This document shows, one piece after another, positions 1 to 7,049 of a stretch of DNA of 11,682 bases. Position 1 is the stretch's first letter, and each line of letters opens with the position of its first letter. The notes beneath the pieces are model-generated. The model was given only the letters and a program-made list of their open reading frames with translations, was not told the origin of the DNA and made no database searches. The position numbers and the translations under genes were made by a program. Origin of the DNA: Planctomycetaceae bacterium (GTDB lineage: Bacteria > Planctomycetota > Planctomycetia > Isosphaerales > Isosphaeraceae); contig JAFANO010000210.1 of the NCBI GenBank assembly GCA_019232645.1, positions 1-11,682 of the forward strand. Reading direction: 5' to 3'.

Positions 1-1239
1 CAGGTTCTCCGTCACGGTCTCGGTGGTCATGTGGAGCAAGTCCGTGCGGTCGTAGTAGGTCTCCATCCTTGTCCCCGGCAACTTCCGGCCGTATGCGGGG
101 TCGTTGAGGTCGTTGAACTTCTTTTTGACGTCTTTCAGGGCGGGCAACGTGTCCTCGCCCTTGCGCAGGAGCACGATGCACTGCACCATGTCGTCCGCGT
201 CGTGACCGACGTCCGCGAGGGTGAGGGGAGAGCCCGAGGGCCGTTCCTGGTCGGCGCTCCAATAACCGATCCGCCCCAGGCGCGTCTGGTTGCTGACGAC
301 CACGCCCCGCTCGCCGGGCAACTGTCCTGGCAAAAGCCGTCCCCCCTCGACCACGTCCTCGACGCGGATCGGCCGGTTGTTGATCGTGGCGATGACCAGG
401 CTGCGGATTTCCCGGATCCGGCGCAATTCCTCCGCGCGGAGGATGGAGGCGGCGGCGGACGGGCTCTTCAGCCCCAGCACCTTGTTCACCGGGTCCACCC
501 CGCCGCCAAACAGGCCGACACTCCGCACCGTCATGGCCGTTTGGCCCGGGTTGATGTAGTCGCCACCCACCGTGGCGTTGCTGTTCGCCAGCGCCGCCTG
601 GAGCTGGGCCAGCGTGATGCCGTAGCGGCGGAGGCGGTCGGGGTCGGGCTGCACCTCGTAGCGCCGCACCGTGCCGCCGTAGCTGGAGACGTCCACGATC
701 CGAGGCACGGTTCGGAACTCACGCTCGAGCACCCAGTCTTGCATCGCCTTGGTGTCGTTCAGCGTGTAGATCTCGCGGCCGGAAGCGTCCTTGGGGACTC
801 TGATCACATAGCGGAAGATTTCCCCCGTGGGAGACTCGGGCGAAATGGCCGGGGTCACGTTGGGAGGCAACGGCTGGGAAATCGTCGCCATGCGGTTGAT
901 CACTTCCTGTCGCGCTGTCTGGTACGTGTACTGGCTGCCATAGTGCCAGTTCATCTTGAGGTCGCTCAGGCCGAACAGCGACTTGCTATTGATTTTTTTC
1001 AAGCCGGGCATGCCGGCGAAGGTCACTTCCAGGGGGATGGTGACCTGCCGCTCGACCTCCTCGGCGGACGCGCCGGGGAACAACGCGATCACCTCGACGA
1101 TGGCCGGCGCCGGGTCGGGGTAGGCTTCGACGTTGACGTTCAGGAAGGATGCGACGCCGACCATTGCGAGGAAGACGGCACCCAGAATGACGGCGAGCGG
1201 ATTATCGAGCGCCCACGCGATGAGTATGCGCGTAACCAT
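1..1239 (-). CDS. Heavy-metal efflux RND pump, CzcA/CusA type (N-terminal 413 residues, cut by window edge)
   Basis: This is the inner-membrane proton-driven pump of a tripartite metal exporter; only the N-terminal part lies in the window and the frame is open to base 1. The protein begins MVTRILIAWALDNP, has a first membrane helix at about residues 14-34, then the periplasmic porter domain starting with NVEAYPDPAP and FPGASAEEVERQVTIPLE, the HME-RND pattern after TM1. The window stops right after YYDRTDLL, which in this family comes just before TM2. That loop is roughly 80 residues longer than I expect for CzcA/CusA, with added sequence around residues 245-390. The metal-selecting residues of TM4 lie outside, so the metal cannot be named. 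The start at 1239 has GGAAGGA 4 nt upstream (1244-1250). The gene follows the adaptor gene by 38 bp on the same strand, so they are probably one transcript. Family is firm; substrate is unknown. Confidence 0.93.
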   Translation of the reverse strand, partial: MVTRILIAWALDNPLAVILGAVFLAMVGVASFLNVNVEAYPDPAPAIVEVIALFPGASAEEVERQVTIPLEVTFAGMPGLKKINSKSLFGLSDLKMNWHYGSQYTYQTARQEVINRMATISQPLPPNVTPAISPESPTGEIFRYVIRVPKDASGREIYTLNDTKAMQDWVLEREFRTVPRIVDVSSYGGTVRRYEVQPDPDRLRRYGITLAQLQAALANSNATVGGDYINPGQTAMTVRSVGLFGGGVDPVNKVLGLKSPSAAASILRAEELRRIREIRSLVIATINNRPIRVEDVVEGGRLLPGQLPGERGVVVSNQTRLGRIGYWSADQERPSGSPLTLADVGHDADDMVQCIVLLRKGEDTLPALKDVKKKFNDLNDPAYGRKLPGTRMETYYDRTDLLHMTTETVTENL

Positions 1240-1277
1240 GCGGTCCTTCCGAAACAATCAGGATCAGCCTCTGCCTG

Positions 1278-2987
1278 TCAACCCTTGTCCGCTTTCGACT
1301 TCTTCGCCGGTTGCGACTCGAGGTCCAACACCGATCGCGCTTTCTGCTTTGTGACGAGGTCGGTCGGCTTCGTCCGCGGTCGCGACTCGAGGTCCAACAC
1401 GACGGCTTTGAGCTCCAGCGCTCCTGACAGGAGGACGCGCTCGCCCGGCCGAAGGGCCTCTTTCGGCAAGAGGCCCTCTTCCGCCTCCCGGGCCGTCAAT
1501 TGCTCTTCCTTGGGGATCGGCGTGGTCCGCACGAACACCGTGCGTTCGAAACGATGCGTCACCTGGACGCGCCGCATCGTAAAGCGGTGCGTGGCCGCAT
1601 CGGGCTGTATGAACACCAAGCTCTGCAGGCCGTCGTCCACCAGGGCATCCGTCGGAATCTCGACCACGCCGTCCGGCGGCGGGATGTTCACAGTGGCGGT
1701 GATGTATTGCCCCCCCCGAATCCGCTTCCCGGGGTTCTCGACATACCCCTTGATGACCGCCGTGTGCTGATTGGGGTCGATCAGGTAGCCGATCTCGTCG
1801 ATGGTTCCGGGAAGTCCCGTGGCAGATGCCGCGCCAACCGTTCGCACGGTCCACCGCCGTTCGCTGCCGTGGAGGGCCTCCAAGGTCGGCAGTTCATCCT
1901 CGGGGCAGTTGGCGATGACCAGGAGCCGGTTCACGTCGGCGATTTGAAACAGGTTGACCGTGTTGTCCACCACCATCTCGTCCACGTGGACGTTGCGTTC
2001 GACGATGACGCCATCGAACGGCGCGCGCAATGTCACCCTGCCCCAGGGGTTCTCATCCTCCTTGCCAGGATCAACCTTGCCGCCCGTTGCTTGCTTCTCC
2101 CGATTCACCCACCGGCCCTCCGGGGTCTTGAACCACGCGTTCTTGTCGGCACTGATCTTCTTGGCCTCGGCATGAAGGGCGTCGATCTCGTCCTGAGGGA
2201 TGTCCCACAGCTTGAGGTTGTTGAGGGCCCGGTTGATGGCGTTGCGGTCCCCTTGCACGGCGCGCACCTGCGTGAGGTAGTACACCTCGGGGATCGAGTA
2301 GCGGTTCTCCTCGACGCGGTCCATGATCTTCTGGTCCAGCTCCAGTTGGACCAGGGCATCCAAGAGATCGTTCTTCTTGGATCCCACGTCCACACTGTAG
2401 AAGATCCCCAGGAGATCGCCCTTCGCGACGCTGTCACCCTGCCTCAGCTCGCGGAATTCCGTTTGTCCGGTCTTGCGGGAGAAATCCCAGACTTGGGCCA
2501 ACTCGACCACTCTGGCCGGAGCGAATCGAGTGCGGATGCGCGCGAGGCGAGTGGGATCGAGCGCCGTGGAACCGGGAAGCACGAGCGGCCGCATCATCAT
2601 AGGCGCTTGGGCGACCGCAACCGAGTCCTGCTCGCCCTTGCGGATTCCCAAGGCGGCGCAGACTTCCTCAGGGACCTCCATCGTGTGAGCTTGGCCCGAA
2701 ACCAGCGCAACGCTGGGTGGGGCGGAAGATGCTGAGGTCTCTTTGTCTTCCTTCCCGGACGCGAGCAAATGCAGGGGGACGCCAGACAGGTAGCTGTAAA
2801 ACCCCGCCGCCGGCGGGACCAGGACCACAGTCAAGAGCAACGCGACGACTGCTCTCTGGCCAAAACCCATTCGTCGGCGCGGCGCCGCCCCGGCCGCCGA
2901 CGGCGGTGCCGAGGAGGGCGCACTCGGGATGGGCTGGCCTTCGCCTCGGTCATTGAATAACTCTTCGTATTCTTGGTTGGCATCCAT
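1278..2987 (-). CDS. RND efflux periplasmic adaptor (membrane fusion protein), CusB/CzcB-like
   Basis: This protein would bridge the RND pump encoded just downstream to an outer-membrane channel. With the start at 2987 it has 569 residues, longer than the roughly 400-500 usual for the family. In order: a cytosolic, Pro/Ala/Ser-rich stretch (1-38); a membrane anchor after RRRMGFGQR at about 46-70; a lipoyl/hairpin region with WDFSRKTGQTEFRELRQGD (about 167-185) and a helical part rich in Leu, Asn and Asp (about 205-275); then the barrel-sandwich return WGRVTLRAPFDGVIVERNV (about 315-333) and FQIADVNRLLVIA, typical of HlyD/CusB proteins. Residues about 314-437 form the beta-barrel part, followed by a membrane-proximal domain. 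The last 40 residues hold a tandem copy of LDLES (see repeat). An ATG 13 codons upstream (3026) is possible, but the one at 2987 has GGAG at 8 nt. Metal specificity is not visible; no Met/His-rich metal-binding segment stands out. Confidence 0.92.
   Translation of the reverse strand: MDANQEYEELFNDRGEGQPIPSAPSSAPPSAAGAAPRRRMGFGQRAVVALLLTVVLVPPAAGFYSYLSGVPLHLLASGKEDKETSASSAPPSVALVSGQAHTMEVPEEVCAALGIRKGEQDSVAVAQAPMMMRPLVLPGSTALDPTRLARIRTRFAPARVVELAQVWDFSRKTGQTEFRELRQGDSVAKGDLLGIFYSVDVGSKKNDLLDALVQLELDQKIMDRVEENRYSIPEVYYLTQVRAVQGDRNAINRALNNLKLWDIPQDEIDALHAEAKKISADKNAWFKTPEGRWVNREKQATGGKVDPGKEDENPWGRVTLRAPFDGVIVERNVHVDEMVVDNTVNLFQIADVNRLLVIANCPEDELPTLEALHGSERRWTVRTVGAASATGLPGTIDEIGYLIDPNQHTAVIKGYVENPGKRIRGGQYITATVNIPPPDGVVEIPTDALVDDGLQSLVFIQPDAATHRFTMRRVQVTHRFERTVFVRTTPIPKEEQLTAREAEEGLLPKEALRPGERVLLSGALELKAVVLDLESRPRTKPTDLVTKQKARSVLDLESQPAKKSKADKG
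1313..1400 (-). repeat. 19-bp exact direct repeat, 69-bp period, in the adaptor C-terminal tail
   Basis: The 19 bases at 1313-1331 recur exactly at 1382-1400, and the bases on the right of each copy are also similar. The spacing is 23 codons, so the reading frame is kept and the protein tail reads VLDLESRP and then VLDLESQP, each followed by a Lys-rich stretch. It looks like a small in-frame tandem duplication that lengthened the tail beyond the usual end of the family. Confidence 0.8.
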
Positions 2988-3299
2988 TTTGCATACTCCG
3001 GACGAGCTGGGCTTCGCCGTGGTCATTGTGCGCGCACTTCACTTCGGCGCACTTCGTTCTCGTCGGCATGAGCATTCACTGCACAAGCGCCTTCTCGGTC
3101 CAGATTGTGGATACCGCGGCGCGGTGGGCAATAGAGCCACCTACCAGGGCGCCGTCTTCACGACGCAACAATCGGAGCTGAGCGGAGGTTAACCGCGGCC
3201 CGTCATTACGTGTGTTCGATATGTTCCCGTGACGGACACCGTAGGATCGGCGCGATCAGAGGTTGGATGGGATGCCGGAGTGGAATGAGGCGAGGACGT
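2988..3299. other. Intergenic region upstream of the efflux operon; likely control region
   Basis: This 312-bp stretch separates the stop of the orphan gene from the start of the adaptor, both on the minus strand, so the efflux operon promoter should lie here. I see three small perfect dyads: ACCGC-GGC-GCGGT (3113-3125), GGTTAACC (3187-3194) and GATCG-GCG-CGATC (3245-3257, about 45 nt past the orphan gene stop). A 9-bp direct repeat, GCGCACTTC, occurs at 3032-3040 and 3047-3055. Any of these could be an operator for a metal-sensing regulator, but none matches a motif I can name. No convincing -35/-10 pair is visible on the minus strand, and no regulator gene is in the window. Confidence 0.4.
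2996..2999 (-). promoter_or_regulatory. Ribosome binding site choosing the adaptor start at 2987
   Basis: GGAG on the minus strand lies 8 nt before the ATG at 2987. The alternative ATG at 3026 has no comparably clean purine motif, so the shorter form is preferred. Confidence 0.6.
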
Positions 3300-4055
3300 C
3301 TAACAGCGGAAGCGAGAGAGGATCAGGTACAGAGAACCAGAGGTTGCGGTCTGAGACCATGCGGGGGCTGACGAAACAACGAGGGAGCTCGCCGCACCAC
3401 CACAGCTCGCCGCACCACGACTGAGCATCCCCCGAAAGACCGAGACGGATGTCGGCTCGTCGTCGGGGTCCTCAATGAACTTGGACTCGGGTGCAGAGAG
3501 AAAACGCTCGATCTCTGACAGGCCCTGATGATCCCCATTAGGATAGGTGCACGAATCAGGGACGAGCAGTCCATCGACCAACCGCCCATCGCTTGCGAAG
3601 TCGGCGACGGGCAACAGATGGTCTTGGGGCCAGCCAATCAAGGTGGCCAAGGCCAAGATCAGGAAGTGGAGCGTCGTATGGAGGGAAAGCACATTGGGCT
3701 CTCGGTATGGAGTATCCCTAACAACCCACTCTACAGTATGGGATATCAAGAGTCTAAAGGCAAGCGGAATGCAAGGGTTTTCTCCTGGAATTCGCTGACC
3801 GTCGGGGATTTTGGGGTCTATAACAGATGTCCCGAGATGCAAGAGGGCTCTCGGTCGTCGTAAGTTCTTGGCAAAATGGTCTTTAGGATTCAGAGAGGAC
3901 TGTCTTTCTCGCTCGCCGAGTGTCGCCATCAAATCCCTGCTCAGCCCCCCTAAACGCCAAAAAAAACCCTTGCTCTTCAGGCCAGCTTGATCTGGCCCCC
4001 AAAAACCGTAACGGTCAGCAAATTTCTCCTTCGGCGCGGCCGTCGTCCCATCCAT
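3300..4055 (-). CDS. Hypothetical protein, 251 residues, family not recognised
   Basis: I do not recognise this protein. The ATG at 4055 is preceded by AAGGAG with a 7-nt spacer (4063-4068), as good a ribosome binding site as any here, and the frame stays open for 251 codons in DNA that is less GC-rich than its surroundings, so it is probably a real gene. The N-terminal 60 residues are basic with aromatic residues (YGFWGPDQ, GFFWRLGGLSRD). A short hydrophobic stretch (FLILALATLIGW, about 131-142) is too short and isolated for a firm membrane call. An acidic segment follows (IEDPDDEP, about 194-201), and the last 40 residues are Ser/Ala/Gly-rich and encoded partly by an 18-bp tandem repeat. 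Codons in the first half use more A/T at third positions than neighbouring genes, which could mean transfer or decay. It is transcribed toward the efflux operon but is 312 bp away. It could also be an inactive remnant. Confidence 0.5.
   Translation of the reverse strand: MDGTTAAPKEKFADRYGFWGPDQAGLKSKGFFWRLGGLSRDLMATLGERERQSSLNPKDHFAKNLRRPRALLHLGTSVIDPKIPDGQRIPGENPCIPLAFRLLISHTVEWVVRDTPYREPNVLSLHTTLHFLILALATLIGWPQDHLLPVADFASDGRLVDGLLVPDSCTYPNGDHQGLSEIERFLSAPESKFIEDPDDEPTSVSVFRGMLSRGAASCGGAASSLVVSSAPAWSQTATSGSLYLILSRFRC
3386..3421. repeat. Two-copy 18-bp tandem repeat
   Basis: The 18 bases at 3386-3403 are repeated at 3404-3421 with one mismatch. In the orphan gene this encodes the paired GGAAS/RGAAS segment near the C-terminus. 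The unit length is a multiple of three, so copy number can change without breaking the frame. Confidence 0.75.
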
Positions 4056-4062
4056 GAGCCTG

Positions 4063-4068
4063 CTCCTT
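4063..4068 (-). promoter_or_regulatory. Strong ribosome binding site of the orphan gene
   Basis: AAGGAG on the minus strand lies 7 nt before the ATG at 4055. It is the main evidence that the orphan frame is translated and fixes its start. Confidence 0.65.
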
Positions 4069-4390
4069 CCTGGCAGATTCGTTTCTCCAAACCACCTCGC
4101 CCATCACACGTTACCGAAGCATGAGGATTTGTACTATTGACGATTTTCTCCCTCCACCGGCACGCGCAAAAGCTGACGTGCACCCAGGGGGCGCGGCAAC
4201 GGCATTCGGAATTGCACGGCAAGAGCTCTCCGGCTAGTCTAGCCGCGTCGCACGCCCTTCTTCATAACCGCCGACCGCAAAGGCGACCGGCGTCTTGAAG
4301 GCACCTTCGTGTACGAGCCGGCTTACGCACCGTATCCTCAGAGCGGCCGACCGCAGCCACGGGCACTGGAGCCAGGCGTGCCGTGCACGG

Positions 4391-4394
4391 GGAG
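4391..4394 (+). promoter_or_regulatory. Ribosome binding site choosing the porin start at 4400
   Basis: GGAG inside a GGGGAG run lies 5 nt before the ATG at 4400. The frame extends upstream to an ATG at 4295, but that would put 35 non-signal-like residues before a clear signal sequence. Confidence 0.6.
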
Positions 4395-4399
4395 AGCCG

Positions 4400-6874
4400 A
4401 TGGATCGGACGCACGCCAAAGGTCGAGGTTCGGCCTTCTCTTTGATTGTTGCCTGGCTGGGCTGCGCTGTTGGTGCGCCCCTGACGGCCGGCTGCGCCGG
4501 TCTCGGTCAGCTCTCAGGCCCCTCGGGCCGAGATTCGCCGCCGGCCTGCGCGTGCCAGTCAAGCCCAGACCCGCAGTCGAAGCCGGAGAATGGCGGTTCC
4601 AATCCACCGGAGCGTCCTTCGCCGTACACATTTCGCCAGGCGCTGCGGGCTTATCTGGATTGTCTCCATTCACCGCTCTCTCAGCGCGGGCCCGCCATGA
4701 TCGTCGTCGAGGGATGGGGCGAGACCGGTGTGAGCCGCTATCCTCCCGCCGAGGGCGAGCGCTACTCTCAGCGCGGGCCCGCCATGAGCGCCGGCGAGGG
4801 ACGGGGCGAGACCGGCGTGAGCCGCTATCCTCCCGCCGAGGGCGAGCGCAACGTTCCGTCTGGGGAACCAGGACCACCCGCGGGCGCGGAGCCAACCGGA
4901 ATGAATGACGCTGCCAGCCCGCCGGGGTCAACGACTACGAATGGCGTGCAAGCGGGAGCGGACGCCCCCGAGGGAAAAATCGGGGCCGCCTGGTATCGCG
5001 CGAGCGCGCATGCCCAGGCGACCGTGGCGTCCCAGGCACACAATGTCTTGCCGTCGCCCTACATCGGCCGAAATAGCCTGCTGCCGCGCGAGCCTCCTGC
5101 CACCTCGATGACCGGCACGCTGTTCTTGGCAGCCCGGCTCCGGGAATCGGAAAGAAATGACGGCCAGACGATCTTCAGGAAGTGGCCGGAAGTCTTTCCA
5201 CAAAGACTCAGCCCGGAGGCCGAAAAAACAGCCGAAAACCAGGCCATTCCGCCGGTGAATGTGAGAAGCCTTCTGGCCACCTACTTCAGTCCCGAAATTG
5301 CGGGTGGCACCGGCCTTAGCAGAACCAGCGGCAGCGTCGGCTTGCCCGATGGCGAGATCACGAGCGCCGGCATCGCCGAGCCCGCTCCGTATCTCGCGCG
5401 ACTGTTTCCGTGTCAGACCTTCGGCCATGGCGACGAGCGGGGGACCGTCGGCGAGGGACAAGGCGACACCGGTGTGAGCCGCTATCCTCCCGCCGAGGGC
5501 GAGCGCACCCCTGAGCGCGGGCCTGCCATGAACATCGGCGAGCGACAGGCCGACATCGGTGTCAGCCGCTATCCTCCCGCCGAGGGTGAGCGCAACGTCC
5601 CGTCTGGGGTACGACAGCCACCCGCGGGCGTTGCCTGGTATAGCGCGCATGAGCAGGCGACCGTGGTGACCCAGGTGCACAATGTCTTCCCGTCGCCCTA
5701 CATCGGCAAGAACAGCCTGCTGCCGCGCGAGCCTCCTGCCACCTCGATGACCGGCACGCTGTTCTTTGCAGCCCGGCTCTGGGGACCAGAAAGAAGCGAC
5801 GGACAGTTGATCTTCAATCCCGAAATCGCGGGTGGCACCGGCTTCAGCAGAACGAGCGGCATCGCCGGTTTTCCCAACTTCGAGATCACGCGCGTCGGCG
5901 TCGCCAAGCCCACGCCGTATCTCGCGCGACTGTATCTGCGTCAGACCTTCGGCTTTGGCGGCGAGCGGGAGCGGGCGGCTGACGACATCAACCAGGTCGC
6001 CGGCGAGCGCGACGTGCACCGGCTGGACGTCATCGTCGGCAAACTCGCGGCCCCCGACGTCGCGGACGACAACCGCTATGCCAAGGATCCGCGCACGGAG
6101 TTCCTCAACTGGGCCTTGGCGGTCAACGGCGCCTGGGACTACCCCGCCAATGTGCGCGGATATACCTACGGCGTGGCCCTCGACTACAACCACAGCAAGA
6201 ACTGGTCCTTGGATTACGCCGTGTTCGCGGAGCCGGCCTTCGCGAACGGCGGTCCCTTGGATTGGCACCTCCTGAAAGCGCAGGGTCAGGTCGCCGAGCT
6301 GGAAGAACGCTACGAACTCAGCGGACGCCCCGGGGCGACCCGTCTGATGACCTTTTTGAATCACGCGCATATGGGCAATTACAACGAGGCGCTGGCCGAG
6401 ATGCCCGTCGACCCCGACGTCACGAAGACGCGCTCCTATCGCTACAAGTACGGCTTTTGCGTTAGCATCGACCAGGCGTTGACCGACGACCTTGGCTTCT
6501 TTAGCCGGCTGGGTTGGAATGACGGTCACACCGAGTCGTGGGCCTTTACCGCGATCGACCGGACGGCGAGCGCCGGCTTGGTGCTGGGCGGTCGCCGCTG
6601 GTGTCGTCCTTACGACCGGGTTGGCTTGGCGGGGGTCCTCAATGGTCTGTCCGGCCCGCATCGCGCCTACCTGGCCGCCGGGGGCCTGGACTTCATCATC
6701 GGCGACGGCCGGCTGAGATACGGTCCCGAGGAGATTCTGGAGATCTACTACGCCTTGCAGGTGCGGGCCGGGATTGCGGTAACGTTCGACTTCCAGGAAG
6801 TGGGCAATCCGGCCTACAACCGCGACCGCGGTCCCGTGTCGATCGGCTCAATACGCGTGCATTTTGAGCATTGA
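4400..6874 (+). CDS. OprB-family carbohydrate-selective porin with internally duplicated N-terminal module
   Basis: The C-terminal half (about residues 413-824) matches OprB-type outer-membrane porins: SPYIGKNSLLPRE, IFNPEIAGGTGFSRTSGIAG, PYLARLYLRQTFGFGGE, the marker DPRTEFLNWALAVNGAWDYP (about 563-582), then strands with alternating aromatic residues such as YTYGVALDYNHSKNWSLDYA. OprB porins passively admit sugars; the substrate here is unknown. The N-terminus has a signal sequence with a hydrophobic core (about 12-28) and a lipobox-like LTAGC (Cys32), so it may be lipid-anchored or simply secreted. The region at about 197-347 is a second, more diverged copy of the first part of the porin domain, with an insertion of about 36 residues (about 260-296). 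Each copy is preceded by two repeat units ending VSRYPPAEGER. The product has 824 residues, far above the usual 400-550 of the family. The last residue is His rather than the usual aromatic. The flanking minus-strand genes leave it in its own transcript. Confidence 0.85.
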   Translation: MDRTHAKGRGSAFSLIVAWLGCAVGAPLTAGCAGLGQLSGPSGRDSPPACACQSSPDPQSKPENGGSNPPERPSPYTFRQALRAYLDCLHSPLSQRGPAMIVVEGWGETGVSRYPPAEGERYSQRGPAMSAGEGRGETGVSRYPPAEGERNVPSGEPGPPAGAEPTGMNDAASPPGSTTTNGVQAGADAPEGKIGAAWYRASAHAQATVASQAHNVLPSPYIGRNSLLPREPPATSMTGTLFLAARLRESERNDGQTIFRKWPEVFPQRLSPEAEKTAENQAIPPVNVRSLLATYFSPEIAGGTGLSRTSGSVGLPDGEITSAGIAEPAPYLARLFPCQTFGHGDERGTVGEGQGDTGVSRYPPAEGERTPERGPAMNIGERQADIGVSRYPPAEGERNVPSGVRQPPAGVAWYSAHEQATVVTQVHNVFPSPYIGKNSLLPREPPATSMTGTLFFAARLWGPERSDGQLIFNPEIAGGTGFSRTSGIAGFPNFEITRVGVAKPTPYLARLYLRQTFGFGGERERAADDINQVAGERDVHRLDVIVGKLAAPDVADDNRYAKDPRTEFLNWALAVNGAWDYPANVRGYTYGVALDYNHSKNWSLDYAVFAEPAFANGGPLDWHLLKAQGQVAELEERYELSGRPGATRLMTFLNHAHMGNYNEALAEMPVDPDVTKTRSYRYKYGFCVSIDQALTDDLGFFSRLGWNDGHTESWAFTAIDRTASAGLVLGGRRWCRPYDRVGLAGVLNGLSGPHRAYLAAGGLDFIIGDGRLRYGPEEILEIYYALQVRAGIAVTFDFQEVGNPAYNRDRGPVSIGSIRVHFEH
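4679..4852 (+). repeat. Tandem repeat units A and B (29 codons each) in the porin gene
   Basis: Two 87-bp units, 4679-4765 and 4766-4852, are nearly identical. Each encodes SQRGPAM, a variable part, then GETGVSRYPPAEGER. The units contain a partial dyad (GGCGAGGGA near the middle against TCCTCCCGCC further on), so single-stranded DNA or RNA could fold. They look like a dispersed, REP-like element that happens to be read in frame. Unit B is followed by NVPSG, as is unit D further along. Confidence 0.85.
5006..5980 (+). repeat. Duplicated front segment of the porin domain (two copies)
   Basis: Copy 1 (about 5006-5445) and copy 2 (about 5645-5980) align through HNVLPSPYIGRNSLLPRE/HNVFPSPYIGKNSLLPRE, TSMTGTLF, PEIAGGTG, RTSG, PYLARL and QTFG. 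The offset at the front is 639 bp. Copy 1 has an insert of about 110 bp at 5180-5290 and lost several conserved residues (RQTFGFGGE became CQTFGHGDE). Copy 2 runs on into the rest of the barrel, so copy 2 is the functional one. Confidence 0.85.
5435..5593 (+). repeat. Repeat units C and D of the same family in the porin gene
   Basis: Unit C (5435-5506) and unit D (5513-5593) repeat the A/B sequence with more changes; the stretch encoding VSRYPPAEGER is almost unchanged at base level. D is followed by NVPSG and then PPAG, as B is. This shows that the repeat pair and the following porin segment were duplicated together. Confidence 0.85.
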
Positions 6875-6965
6875 ACATTCGACACACGTCCCGGGAACAG
6901 GAATCGGCACGCGGGGGCAGGGGACATAGGACTTGTCATTCGGCCCTTCTTGGAGGCGTCAGCGT

Positions 6966-7023
6966 GTCATGGCCTCCTGGTTGCCTCGGCTCTGATCAAA
7001 CCCAAGGGTCAGGAGGCTGTGAC
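6966..7023. terminator. Imperfect hairpin in the convergent gap; possible bidirectional terminator
   Basis: The 14 bases at 6966-6979 pair with 7010-7023 (core GCCTCCTG/CAGGAGGC, with two G-T pairs outside it) around a 30-nt loop. It sits between the stop of the plus-strand porin (6874) and the stop of the minus-strand ATPase gene (7050), where a terminator for both would be expected. No T-run follows on either strand, so intrinsic termination is not assured. Confidence 0.4.
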
Positions 7024-7049
7024 TTGCGCCGATTTGAACGGTGTCGGGG

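Larger units (their letters stand above)
4056..4399. other. Divergent intergenic region between the orphan gene and the porin
   Basis: This 344-bp stretch must hold promoters for both flanking genes. A perfect dyad CGGCTA-GTC-TAGCCG lies at 4231-4245, a possible operator or small hairpin about 155 bp before the porin start. A TTGACG on the plus strand (4137-4142) resembles a -35 box, but the DNA 17 bp further is GC-rich with no -10. The left part (about 4110-4155) is the most A/T-rich. I see no coding frame here with a credible start. Confidence 0.4.

Noticed and set aside
31..1770. A plus-strand open frame of 579 codons across the pump and adaptor genes
   Set aside because: It is antisense to two recognised efflux genes and spans the gap between them; its product resembles no protein.
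4137..4165. TTGACG as a -35 box for the porin gene
   Set aside because: The position of the -10 box reads GCACGC, so no sigma-70 promoter is supported.
4234..4419. A 61-codon minus-strand frame in the divergent gap
   Set aside because: No ribosome binding site, overlaps the porin start, and the translation is Arg/Cys-rich like random GC-rich sequence.
4679..5593. Regular repeats considered as a CRISPR array
   Set aside because: Only four units in two separate pairs, without equal-length unique spacers, all inside an open coding frame, and no cas genes.
4928..6661. A minus-strand open frame of 577 codons opposite the porin
   Set aside because: The plus strand encodes a recognisable OprB porin with signal sequence and ribosome binding site; the antisense translation is low-complexity, and its repeats mirror those of the porin.
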